This document shows, one piece after another, positions 1-7,832 of a stretch of DNA of 12,010 nt. Position numbers and translations under genes: made by a program. The notes below the pieces were generated by a model. That model was not told the origin of the DNA and searched no databases. It saw only the letters and a list, made by a program, of their open reading frames with translations. The DNA comes from Bacteroidetes bacterium UBA4416 (GTDB lineage: Bacteria > Bacteroidota > Bacteroidia > B-17B0 > Aurantibacillaceae), in contig DGQK01000016.1 of assembly GCA_002390745.1 (NCBI GenBank), positions 36,447 to 48,456 on the forward strand. Reading direction: 5' to 3'. How positions within the stretch are numbered: position 1 is the first letter of the stretch; the number at the start of each line of letters is the position of its first letter.

Positions 1-3000
1 CCTTCCTGGGCTTCGACCGGCTATCCCACCACACAATACACCCACCTCACAGGCGGGCTCTATAAAGCCGCCAACGGCATGGTTTACGGTCCCACAGCCG
101 GCTATGCCACATGCGCTACCACAGCCGCGATCAGCGTCGGCTCTTTCATCAGCATCGACCCGCTAAGCCATGCATTTTCCTGGGTAAGCCCCCTGGCCTG
201 CTCAGGCACAAGCGGTAATTTGATGCAGGGCCAGCTCGAAAACGTATCCGGGAAGCTTTATTCCTACACCTATTGGGGAGGAGCCTACACCGTTTATCCG
301 GCTAATGGCTACGGTACCATTTACGAATACGACCCGGTAAGCAATCTCAACGTAAAGAAATACGATTTCCAGGGAGGGATCAACGGGCAATGGCCCCTGG
401 GCAGGCAGCTGCTCGCCAATAATGGCAAGCTTTACGGCACCACGCAGGGCGGAACGCCCGTTCAGAATTTCCCGAACGGCTCAGGCATGATCTATGAATT
501 TGACCCTGCAACAGGCGCTTATGCCAAAAAAGCGGATTTTGTTCATGGCTATACGATTGCCGATATGGGCTCCCAGGGCTCTATCTGGATGAAATCGTCG
601 GGCAACGGAAAGCTTTATGGCACCACGCAAAAAGGCCTGTTCGAATACAACACGCTCAATAACCAGATCAGGATCGCTGCCCGCTTTAATGCTCCACTTG
701 CCAACGCGCTTGCCCACGAGCTGACCGAGGTCTGCCGCATGCCGGCCTACAAGCCTCTCGCCGTCAGCAGCTACAGCCTTTGTGCCGGCACGGGCTTTAC
801 CCTGAACCTGAATTGTGGCAATGCCACCTCTGTGGTATGGAAACACAATGGCAACGCAGAGCCTTCTTACATAAGCCCCGTACTAGCCATGAGCCAGGTG
901 GCTTTGTCGGATGGCGGCACCTGGGTATGCGAGCTGACCAATGCCTGCGGCACCACCACGGCCCAGGCAATTTCCCTCACGGTTAACCCTTCCGGAACGG
1001 GCGTATCGACATCCACCATCTCTCCGGCCGGGCATCTGCACATATGCCCGGGCTCGAGCCTGACCCTCAGCGGAAATGTGAACGGCAACTGGAATACGGG
1101 AAGCACCGCCCCGTCGCTGGTCGTGTCAGCGCCCGGCGCCTATCAGGTGACCAATACCAATGCCTGCGGGCATACCTTTTCCAATAGTGTTCTTGTCGAT
1201 ACCATCCCCACACCCATTGTTCCGGTTGTCACCTTTAGCACTTCCGGGTCCTACCTTGGCCCCATCCTGAGCCAGTCGGTATGCCCTGGCGACAGCGCCC
1301 TGCTTCTCGGCAATTATCCCGGAGGCATGTGGAGCAGCGGGGAAACCACAGCTTCCATTTACGTGAAGGACCTGAACCCGAGATACATCACTGTCAACAA
1401 CGGCTGCCTGACCGTTCTTTCGGCGACAGCGCAGCTTTCCTTTTTTGCCGTGCAGGTGCCTTCGGTAACGGCGATCGGCTCCCTCACGATCTGCGCCGGC
1501 GACAGCATCCGGCTTGTAGCCAGCGGCGGTGGCAATACAGGCTACAACTGGTATCATGACAACGGTTTCAGCAACTCTTATGTGGGATACGGCAATTACT
1601 ATGAGGCCAAACAGACCGGGAATTACTACATCCGGCAGAACCCGTATTGCGGACCGGTATATTCCCAGACCATCCATGTCGATGCAAGCGGAACCGCCCT
1701 GGGCCCCGCCATCATCACCCCTTTAGGCTCCACCGTCATTTGTCAGGGAAGCAGCGTTGTGCTGCAAAGCAATTACGCTTCCTGTACCTGGAATACCGGA
1801 GCCACCACCCAAACCATCCTGGCAACGGGCGCAGGTCCTTATAGCGTTACCAACCACAACAGCTGCAGCTCTGTGAGCTCTGCCCCGCTCACCCTGAGCG
1901 TTACTCCTGCTCCGGCAGTTTCCTTCCTCCAGGCACCAAACACGCTGTGTTTTACCAGCGGCACCGTGACCCTGTCGCCAGGATCGCCATCCGGCGGCTA
2001 TTACAGCGGCCCGGGTGTGAGCGGCGCCACTTTCGACCCTGTGCTGGCGGGTGCCGGGGCCCATACCATAAGCTACAGCGTTTATGATGCCGCCACAGGC
2101 TGTACAGGCCAGGCCCTGCAAAACATCCAGGTAGAAGGCAACCCGGTGGTGAGCGTTGCCGGACCCACGCTCGTGTGTCAGGGCATCAACGCCGTGCTGT
2201 ACCAGGATACGCCTGTGGGGATCTGGAACACGGGGGCTTCCGGGCTGATCCTGGCGACCCTCCAAACAGGCAGTTATTACGTGACCCGCCTCAACGCCTG
2301 CGGTGTGTCCGTTACGTCCAACACCGTGCAGATTGCGCATAAGCCTGCTCCTGCGATCAACGTGTCCGGGATTTCCTCGCTGTGCAGCGGCTATACAGCC
2401 TCGCTTTCGGCTTCCGGCGGTACCAGCTATACCTGGACTCCCGGAGGCACAAGCCAGCATATCACGGTAAGCCCATCTTCCACCACCGTTTATACAGTGC
2501 TTAGCACGGGCAGCAACGGCTGTTACGGCTATGGATATCATACCCTCACGGTCAACCCCTTGCCTTTGATCTCGGTGCCTGGTGCGACCATTTGCCGCGG
2601 CGCTTCCCACATTCTCCAGGCCAGTGGCGCCGTCACCTACACCTGGTCCAACGCCCAGAACGGCAGCAGCATCACCGTGAGCCCGACGGTGAGCAGCGTT
2701 TACCAGGTTACGGGCACAGACCAGAACCTTTGCGTCAACACGGCGGGGGCAACCGTTACCGTCAATGCGCCGCCTCCGGCTCCGCTGATCAGCCTGAACG
2801 GGCAGGTCCTGCAATCGACGCCAGCCAACTCTTACCAATGGTATCTCAATGGCTCGCCCCTTCCCGGCGCCACATCATCAACATGCAGCGTGACACAAAA
2901 CGGAAATTACACGGTGGAAATTACGGATGCGAATGGCTGTACAGCCTTATCGGCAGCTTTCCCGGTAGTAGATACAGCACTTGATAAAAATGCTCCGGAT

Positions 3001-3234
3001 GCCGGTATTTCCATATTTCCCAATCCTGGCAGCGGTCATTTCATCCTGCGCCTTCCTCTTCATGAAATCATTCAGATCAGGATCTGTAATCTCCTGGGAC
3101 AGACAATATTGACTGATTCATCCCGGGGACTTCCCGAACACACTATGCAGATCGCAGAAAGCGGTGTTTATTTGATTGAGCTTATATGGAATGGCCGGAG
3201 CCATGTTCAGAAGCTGGTTGTGCAGACGGAATAA
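1..3234 (+). CDS. Large secreted GloVer-repeat / Ig-like-repeat protein with T9SS C-terminal sorting domain (5' end outside window)
   Basis: The frame is open from base 1 to the TAA at 3232-3234. The first in-frame ATG (79) lies inside a repeat, so I treat the gene as 5'-partial. Its N-terminal part has about four repeats of the type G-K-L-Y-G-T-T followed by G-x-I-Y-E-[YF]-D-P (near bases 58-90, 240-350, 418-530 and 601-655). These match the 'choice-of-anchor tandem repeat GloVer' pattern. Next come about ten Ig/PKD-like repeats of 65-75 residues. Most open with C-x-G-x-S and close with N-x-C-G or G-C. Opening cysteine codons lie at 781, 1045, 1282, 1492, 1741, 1948, 2176, 2383 and 2593; the last repeat (about 2785-2985) lacks the opening Cys. 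The end (3001-3231) starts with S-I-F-P-N-P-G and runs through N-L-L-G-Q to G-V-Y-L-I-E, a type A T9SS sorting domain. The inferred role is an exported, surface-attached or released protein, possibly an adhesin. No catalytic domain is seen in this part. Confidence 0.9.
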   Translation, partial: PSWASTGYPTTQYTHLTGGLYKAANGMVYGPTAGYATCATTAAISVGSFISIDPLSHAFSWVSPLACSGTSGNLMQGQLENVSGKLYSYTYWGGAYTVYPANGYGTIYEYDPVSNLNVKKYDFQGGINGQWPLGRQLLANNGKLYGTTQGGTPVQNFPNGSGMIYEFDPATGAYAKKADFVHGYTIADMGSQGSIWMKSSGNGKLYGTTQKGLFEYNTLNNQIRIAARFNAPLANALAHELTEVCRMPAYKPLAVSSYSLCAGTGFTLNLNCGNATSVVWKHNGNAEPSYISPVLAMSQVALSDGGTWVCELTNACGTTTAQAISLTVNPSGTGVSTSTISPAGHLHICPGSSLTLSGNVNGNWNTGSTAPSLVVSAPGAYQVTNTNACGHTFSNSVLVDTIPTPIVPVVTFSTSGSYLGPILSQSVCPGDSALLLGNYPGGMWSSGETTASIYVKDLNPRYITVNNGCLTVLSATAQLSFFAVQVPSVTAIGSLTICAGDSIRLVASGGGNTGYNWYHDNGFSNSYVGYGNYYEAKQTGNYYIRQNPYCGPVYSQTIHVDASGTALGPAIITPLGSTVICQGSSVVLQSNYASCTWNTGATTQTILATGAGPYSVTNHNSCSSVSSAPLTLSVTPAPAVSFLQAPNTLCFTSGTVTLSPGSPSGGYYSGPGVSGATFDPVLAGAGAHTISYSVYDAATGCTGQALQNIQVEGNPVVSVAGPTLVCQGINAVLYQDTPVGIWNTGASGLILATLQTGSYYVTRLNACGVSVTSNTVQIAHKPAPAINVSGISSLCSGYTASLSASGGTSYTWTPGGTSQHITVSPSSTTVYTVLSTGSNGCYGYGYHTLTVNPLPLISVPGATICRGASHILQASGAVTYTWSNAQNGSSITVSPTVSSVYQVTGTDQNLCVNTAGATVTVNAPPPAPLISLNGQVLQSTPANSYQWYLNGSPLPGATSSTCSVTQNGNYTVEITDANGCTALSAAFPVVDTALDKNAPDAGISIFPNPGSGHFILRLPLHEIIQIRICNLLGQTILTDSSRGLPEHTMQIAESGVYLIELIWNGRSHVQKLVVQTE

Positions 3235-3294
3235 CGGCAGCGCAAAGCAGCCGGAACATTGCGCGCAGGGTGAAAAATAACCTGAGTTTTCCTT

Positions 3295-3324
3295 TTTGTA
3301 TTTGCCCTCAATCCGTTATATTTG
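3295..3324 (+). promoter_or_regulatory. Bacteroidota-type promoter for the E1 gene
   Basis: A perfect TAnnTTTG -7 box (TATATTTG, 3317-3324) lies 18 bp downstream of a TTTG -33 element (3295-3298). This fits the phylum's primary sigma-factor consensus. A second TTTG at 3301-3304 is too close to serve as the -33 element. Transcription should begin a few bases after 3324, leaving a short leader before the ATG at 3342. AAGGA at 3331-3335 is a weak ribosome-binding candidate. Promoter function is inferred from sequence only. Confidence 0.7.
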
Positions 3325-3341
3325 TGAGATAAGGAATAATT

Positions 3342-5759
3342 ATGCAAGAAGGAGTATTATCAACCGCACAAGGACTGAATTTTGAAGATTTCAAAAAGAT
3401 CGTTTTAGAAGATTTTCGCATCATTAACGAGAGCCGCCAGACCAGCTTGCTGGGAAGGAAGGAAGTGCTGACCGGCAAGGCCAAGTTCGGGATTTTCGGC
3501 GACGGAAAAGAGCTGGCGCAGGTGGCGATGTCCAAGGTGTTTCAGAACGGCGATTTCAGAAGCGGCTATTACCGCGACCAAACCTTTATGATGGCCATAG
3601 GCCAGCTGAGCTTACAACAATATTTTGCGGGCCTTTACGGGCATACCGACCTCGGGCAGGAACCCATGAGCGCGGGTCGCCAGATGGGCGGGCACTTCGG
3701 CACGCACAGCCTTAATGCCGACGGCACGTTCAAGCCGATCGTCAACCAGAAAAATTCATCGTCCGACATCTCCCCTACTGCCGGGCAGATGCCGCGCCTT
3801 CTGGGCCTTGCCTACGCTTCGCATTTCTATAAGGTAAACCCGGATCTGCAACAGGGCAGGTTCCTGAATTTTAGCAACAAGGGGAATGAGATAGCCTTTG
3901 GCACCATCGGCGATGCGTCTACCTCCGAAGGCTTGTTCTGGGAAGCCATCAATGCTGCCGGCGTATTGCAGGTGCCGATGCTGATGAGTGTGTGGGACGA
4001 CGGGCACGGGATTTCGGTTCCTAAAAAATACCAGACCACCAAAGAGAGCATTTCCGAGATCCTGAAGGGTTTCCAGCGGGAGAACGGCGGAAAGGGCTAC
4101 GAGATCTTTAAAACCAAAGGCTGGGATTATGCCCACCTTTGCGAAACATACGAAAAAGCGGCCAGGGTGTGCCGTGAGGAGCATGTGCCTTGCCTGGTAC
4201 ACGTGGAGGAAGTGACACAGCCTCAGGGCCACAGCACCTCGGGCTCGCATGAGCGCTACAAATCGAAGGAGCGCCTGCAATGGGAAACGGATTTCGACTG
4301 CGTGAAAAAAATGCGTGAATGGATCCTTGAGAATGCGTTGGCCGATGAGGCGACGCTGACTGCCATTGAAGAAGAAAGCAAAACGGCCGTGAAAAACGCA
4401 CAGAAAACAGCCTGGACCGAATACCTCGCCCCGATCAAATCGGAAGTAGCGGAAGTATCTGCCCTGCTCGACGGCTTATCCGGCAGCAGCCACGCGTCGG
4501 CTATCGCATCTGTCAAAGCAGAGCTTAATGCCATCAAAGAGCCGATCCGCAAAGACATTCATTCGGCTGTAAAAAAAGTGCTGCGCCTAACGAAGCATGA
4601 GAATAGCGATTCCCGCGCTAAATTATCGGACTGGCTGCGCCTGTCGAACATTGAAAATGCCGACCGCTACAGCTCGCACCTGATGTCGCAGTCTACACAG
4701 CAGGCGGCGCATGTGAATCCGGTGGCGCCGGTATACAACGAGCAAAAGCCGGTGGATGGCCGCGAATTGTTGAGAGAGAACTTTGACCATATTTTAGCAA
4801 AATATCCGGAGGTAATGATCTTTGGAGAGGACTCCGGCAAGATCGGCGGGGTGAACCAGGGATTGGAAGGCTTGCAGGCCAAGTACGGCGAGCACCGCGT
4901 GTTCGATACGGGGATCCGCGAAGCGACGATTATGGGGCAGGCCATTGGTTTAGCCATGCGCGGCTTAAGGCCTATCGCGGAGATCCAATACCTTGATTAT
5001 TTATTGTATGCGGTGCAGATCATGAGCGACGACCTCGCTACCCTGCAATGGCGTACCAAAGGCATGCAGAAAGCGCCGGTGATTATCCGTACCCGCGGCC
5101 ACAGGCTCGAAGGTGTGTGGCACAGCGGATCGCCCATGGGTATGATCATCAATTCCTGCCGCGGCATCAATATCTGCACACCGCGTAATATGACACAGGC
5201 TGCCGGCTTCTACAATTTATTGCTCGAAGCCGATGAGCCTTCGCTAGTGATCGAGCCGCTGAACGGCTACCGCCTGAAAGAAAACCTTCCTTCCAACATC
5301 GGCGAGTACAAGGTGGCTCTGGGAATTCCGGAGATCATCGAGCACGGTACAGATGTCACGCTGGTCACTTACGGCTCTTCGGTAAGGATCGCCGCCGAAG
5401 CCAGCAGACTCCTGAAAGAGCACGACATCTCGGTAGAGCTGATCGATGTGCAAACGCTGTTGCCATTCGACATTCACCAAAGCATTGTGGAATCGCTGAA
5501 GAAAACAAACCGCGTGGTATTCTTTGATGAGGATGTGCCGGGAGGAGCAACGGCTTTCATGATGCAGAAAGTACTGGAGGAACAAGGCGGGTACAGTTAC
5601 CTGGATTCGAAACCGGTGACGATCTCTGCCAAAGCGCATCGCCCTGCTTACGGCTCCGACGGCGATTATTTTTCCAAGCCAAGCGCCGACGATGTGTTCG
5701 ATGTGATTTATAACTTAATGCTGGAAGTAAATCCTGATAAGTTCAGTAAAATATATTAA
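3342..5759 (+). CDS. 2-oxoacid dehydrogenase E1 component, fused alpha and beta subunits (thiamine diphosphate-dependent)
   Basis: This 805-aa protein joins both halves of an E1 enzyme, which decarboxylates a 2-oxo acid on thiamine diphosphate and passes the acyl group to a lipoylated E2. The alpha half (about 1-320) shows Y-Y-R-D-Q at 76-80, a diphosphate/Mg region G-D-A-S-T-S-E-G at 190-197 with D-D-G-H-G-I-S at 219-225, and a G-H-S-T-S-G-S loop at 296-302. A charged helical stretch (about 320-460) links to the beta half (about 465-795), with G-E-D at 495-497, F-D-T-G-I-R-E at 521-527 (E527 fits the conserved cofactor-activating Glu), W-H-S-G-S-P at 593-598 and a transketolase C-terminal domain from about 665. 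The fused form and motifs resemble branched-chain (2-oxoisovalerate) E1 of Bacteroidota, but substrate cannot be proved from sequence. No E2 or E3 gene is in the window. The start is set by the promoter just upstream. The canonical G-D-G and N-N of the cofactor motif read G-D-A and D-D here. Confidence 0.9.
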   Translation: MQEGVLSTAQGLNFEDFKKIVLEDFRIINESRQTSLLGRKEVLTGKAKFGIFGDGKELAQVAMSKVFQNGDFRSGYYRDQTFMMAIGQLSLQQYFAGLYGHTDLGQEPMSAGRQMGGHFGTHSLNADGTFKPIVNQKNSSSDISPTAGQMPRLLGLAYASHFYKVNPDLQQGRFLNFSNKGNEIAFGTIGDASTSEGLFWEAINAAGVLQVPMLMSVWDDGHGISVPKKYQTTKESISEILKGFQRENGGKGYEIFKTKGWDYAHLCETYEKAARVCREEHVPCLVHVEEVTQPQGHSTSGSHERYKSKERLQWETDFDCVKKMREWILENALADEATLTAIEEESKTAVKNAQKTAWTEYLAPIKSEVAEVSALLDGLSGSSHASAIASVKAELNAIKEPIRKDIHSAVKKVLRLTKHENSDSRAKLSDWLRLSNIENADRYSSHLMSQSTQQAAHVNPVAPVYNEQKPVDGRELLRENFDHILAKYPEVMIFGEDSGKIGGVNQGLEGLQAKYGEHRVFDTGIREATIMGQAIGLAMRGLRPIAEIQYLDYLLYAVQIMSDDLATLQWRTKGMQKAPVIIRTRGHRLEGVWHSGSPMGMIINSCRGINICTPRNMTQAAGFYNLLLEADEPSLVIEPLNGYRLKENLPSNIGEYKVALGIPEIIEHGTDVTLVTYGSSVRIAAEASRLLKEHDISVELIDVQTLLPFDIHQSIVESLKKTNRVVFFDEDVPGGATAFMMQKVLEEQGGYSYLDSKPVTISAKAHRPAYGSDGDYFSKPSADDVFDVIYNLMLEVNPDKFSKIY

Positions 5760-5807
5760 TTTCGCCTGGAATTTAGTTTTCCGGATATCCATATTTAATT
5801 CAATACA

Positions 5808-6422
5808 ATGAAATTTATAAAATATATTCTGGCGGTATGCTTTCTGGCCTCGTTCAACGCCATCGTGGCACAGGACGAACCCAGGAAAGATGAAAAGAAG
5901 ATCCAGGAGGTAGTCAATGTAGAGCCTGAAACGCCGCCTGCGAAGCGGGATGCCGACGGGAACGAGATCGTGGATACGGTTCCTCCTCCTCCGGCATCGG
6001 TTTCCGAGATACTGAAACGCGCCGTCAATTTCGTCAAGATCGAATCTACTAAATACACCAAATCCAATGGCGTGACAACCGGTGCCAAAGCGGAGTTTAC
6101 AGCGAACTTCATCTATAAGCCAAAAGAGCTGAACCCGCAGGCAGATGTACAGGGAAACTTCACCATGCATGTGAGCGTGGAAGCAAAAGAAGGCAAATAC
6201 CGCTATACCATTTCTAAAATTATGCATGTGGCCAAAAATGCCGAGTTCACCGGAGGCGACATCTACAGCGAGGTGCCTAAATGCGGTACGATGAAACTAC
6301 CGATCGATCAGTGGAAGCGCATGCGCAGCGAAGCTCTTAAAAATGCAAGCCTGATTGCCACCGACCTGAAAGCTTTCATGAAAAAATCCAGCTCGGAGCC
6401 TATTAATGCCGACGAGTGGTAA
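5808..6422 (+). CDS. Secreted DUF4468-like protein
   Basis: This 204-aa protein starts with a signal peptide: a Lys-containing n-region, a hydrophobic core to about residue 20, and likely cleavage at A21/Q22 (I-V-A then Q-D-E). A charged, proline-rich spacer follows (about 22-68, including P-P-P-P-A). The folded part (about 68-190) contains E-G-K-Y-R-Y-T-I-S around residues 128-136. That motif, with alternating strand-like segments before it and a W-containing helix after it, resembles DUF4468, a TBP-like fold common in exported Bacteroidota proteins of unknown function. There is no lipobox cysteine, so the product is probably periplasmic or secreted. It begins 48 bp after the E1 stop with no convincing TAnnTTTG box in the gap, so co-transcription with E1 is plausible. 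The strong terminator just downstream ends the unit. The family call rests on pattern memory. The signal peptide is clear. Confidence 0.75.
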   Translation: MKFIKYILAVCFLASFNAIVAQDEPRKDEKKIQEVVNVEPETPPAKRDADGNEIVDTVPPPPASVSEILKRAVNFVKIESTKYTKSNGVTTGAKAEFTANFIYKPKELNPQADVQGNFTMHVSVEAKEGKYRYTISKIMHVAKNAEFTGGDIYSEVPKCGTMKLPIDQWKRMRSEALKNASLIATDLKAFMKKSSSEPINADEW

Positions 6423-6443
6423 GAACCAGAACACACTAATCCC

Positions 6444-6478
6444 AAGTCCCTCTGCCGCCGGTAAAGGGACTTTTTTTT
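6444..6478 (+). terminator. Rho-independent terminator after the DUF4468-like gene
   Basis: AAGTCCCT (6444-6451) and AGGGACTT (6465-6472) form a perfect 8-bp stem around a 13-nt loop, and the 3' arm runs into an 8-T tract (6471-6478). It lies 22 bp after the upstream stop codon and only 12 bp before the next ATG, so it also sits in the leader of the ureohydrolase gene. Confidence 0.85.
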
Positions 6479-6490
6479 GAACGAGGCTAT

Positions 6491-7552
6491 ATGAATCCAC
6501 GTAATCCCGAGATATATACCAAACAAGACCTTGAGCGCCTGGTGCGCAGTAGAAAGCACGAAACCAAGATCGGCGAGCAATGCTCCTACCCGCTGGATGC
6601 CGGCAGCTGGGAAACAGATCTGCAGGCATCGGCCTGTCGCTTTGTGCTGCTCGGTATCCCGGAAGACATCGGCGTGAAGGCCAACTTCGGGCGTGGCGGT
6701 GCCCATACGGCCTGGAAGCCGGCGCTCGAAAGCTTTTTGAACCAGCAAAGCAATGCCTTCTTCGACGGCTGCCCGGTGTTTGTGCTGGGCCACATCTTCG
6801 TGGACGACCTCATGGAGCAGGCTTCGGAGCTCAGCACCAAAACCGCTAAAGACATTGACGCGCTGCGCGCCCTGGTGAGCGAGCTCGATGTGCGTGTGAG
6901 CGATGTGATCGGGCGCATTGTAAAAAGCGGAAAAATCCCGGTAGTGGTTGGCGGCGGGCACAACAATGCCTACCCCATCATCAAAGGATGCGCTATGGCG
7001 CTGGCAGGCCCGGTTAACGTGATCAACTGCGATCCGCACTCCGATTTCAGGCCACTGGAGGGAAGGCACAGCGGCAACGGATTCAGCTATGCCTGGGAAG
7101 AAAAATTCCTTCGCCGCTATTCGGTATTCGGGCTGCATGAGCAATACAACACCGCGCAGGTGCTGCGCGACTTCAGTAAGCAAAACGCTCATTTGTTCTA
7201 TACCTCCTATGAGGATATATTTATCAGGGAAAGCAAAACCTTTTCCGCTGCCCTCAACCATAACATCGGCTTTGTGAAAGACGCTGGCTGCGGTGTGGAG
7301 ATAGACCTGGATGCCATTACCAATGTGCCTTCCAGCGCCAAAACCAGCAGCGGCCTCTCGCCGGTGCAGGCCAGGCAGTATGCCTACCAGTGCGGCAGGC
7401 AGCTCAACGCGCTGTACTTCCATATAGCGGAAGGCGCGCCGGTGCTTTCTCACATCAAAGCCGATAACAAAACCGGTAAGCTCATCGCCTACCTCATGAC
7501 GGATTTTATGAAAGGCGTGATGGAGGCTCAGCATGGAGAAACAGCGCATTAG
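6491..7552 (+). CDS. Ureohydrolase superfamily protein, formimidoylglutamase/arginase-like
   Basis: This 353-aa enzyme has the binuclear manganese site of the arginase/agmatinase/formimidoylglutamase fold. G-G-G-H (H157 in G-G-G-H-N-N-A-Y), D-P-H-S-D (D181, H183, D185) and E-I-D-L-D (D272, D274) supply the expected ligands. R-H-S-G-N-G (192-197) matches the substrate-loop position, and H-I-A-E-G (E314) the late acidic residue. Such enzymes hydrolyse a guanidino or formimino group to release urea or formamide. The N-N-A-Y after the metal His and the overall pattern resemble Bacteroidota proteins usually labelled formimidoylglutamase, but no histidine-utilisation (hut) gene is nearby, so the substrate is open. 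The ATG at 6491 has GAGG at 6483-6486 as a close, weak ribosome-binding site, and no other Met codon occurs before residue 108, so this start is likely. No promoter fits between the upstream terminator and the start. Confidence 0.85.
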   Translation: MNPRNPEIYTKQDLERLVRSRKHETKIGEQCSYPLDAGSWETDLQASACRFVLLGIPEDIGVKANFGRGGAHTAWKPALESFLNQQSNAFFDGCPVFVLGHIFVDDLMEQASELSTKTAKDIDALRALVSELDVRVSDVIGRIVKSGKIPVVVGGGHNNAYPIIKGCAMALAGPVNVINCDPHSDFRPLEGRHSGNGFSYAWEEKFLRRYSVFGLHEQYNTAQVLRDFSKQNAHLFYTSYEDIFIRESKTFSAALNHNIGFVKDAGCGVEIDLDAITNVPSSAKTSSGLSPVQARQYAYQCGRQLNALYFHIAEGAPVLSHIKADNKTGKLIAYLMTDFMKGVMEAQHGETAH

Positions 7553-7832
7553 GGCAAGAACCCATATGAGGTAGCAAGATGATTAAGGGAGGCAAAAGAA
7601 ACCGTATAGCCAAATAGAATCAGAAGGGACAAAAAGGAAACACAGAGGCTAAGAAAACCATATAAAAGGAATATCAGGTTATAAACTGGAAAGGCTCATG
7701 TGTTTCTTACTGCCGTTTCCTATGACTATGCCCAGTCAACAGATTATGATACTGGAACGGAGCGACATCCGAAATCCAATCTTTGTTCTAATCCGCTCAT
7801 CTTAATCATCCGCTTCATGAGCGTTCCAATGA
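7553..7832. other. Non-coding gap between convergent genes
   Basis: This 280-bp gap separates the ureohydrolase stop from the 3' end of the histidine kinase. I see no credible gene. The only hairpin-forming sequence lies near the kinase end: CGCTCAT (7794-7800) with ATGAGCG (7817-7823), a 7-bp stem with a 16-nt loop. TGGAACG (7753-7759) can alternatively pair with CGTTCCA (7822-7828). Neither has a good T tract, so a terminator role for either gene is only a guess. Confidence 0.4.

Noticed and set aside
1723..2838. 371-codon open frame on the minus strand
   Set aside because: It is fully antisense to the Ig-like repeats. The translation is Arg/Gly/Ala-rich with no motif, typical of a shadow frame.
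3240..3264. GCGCAA...TTGCGC hairpin after the secreted-protein gene as a terminator
   Set aside because: The 6-bp stem has a 13-nt loop and no T tract directly after it, so it is too weak to call.
6308..7549. 413-codon open frame on the minus strand
   Set aside because: It lies almost entirely opposite the ureohydrolase, which has clear metal-binding motifs. Its translation has no recognisable motif and is rich in His and Arg, as expected from the complement of GC-rich codons.
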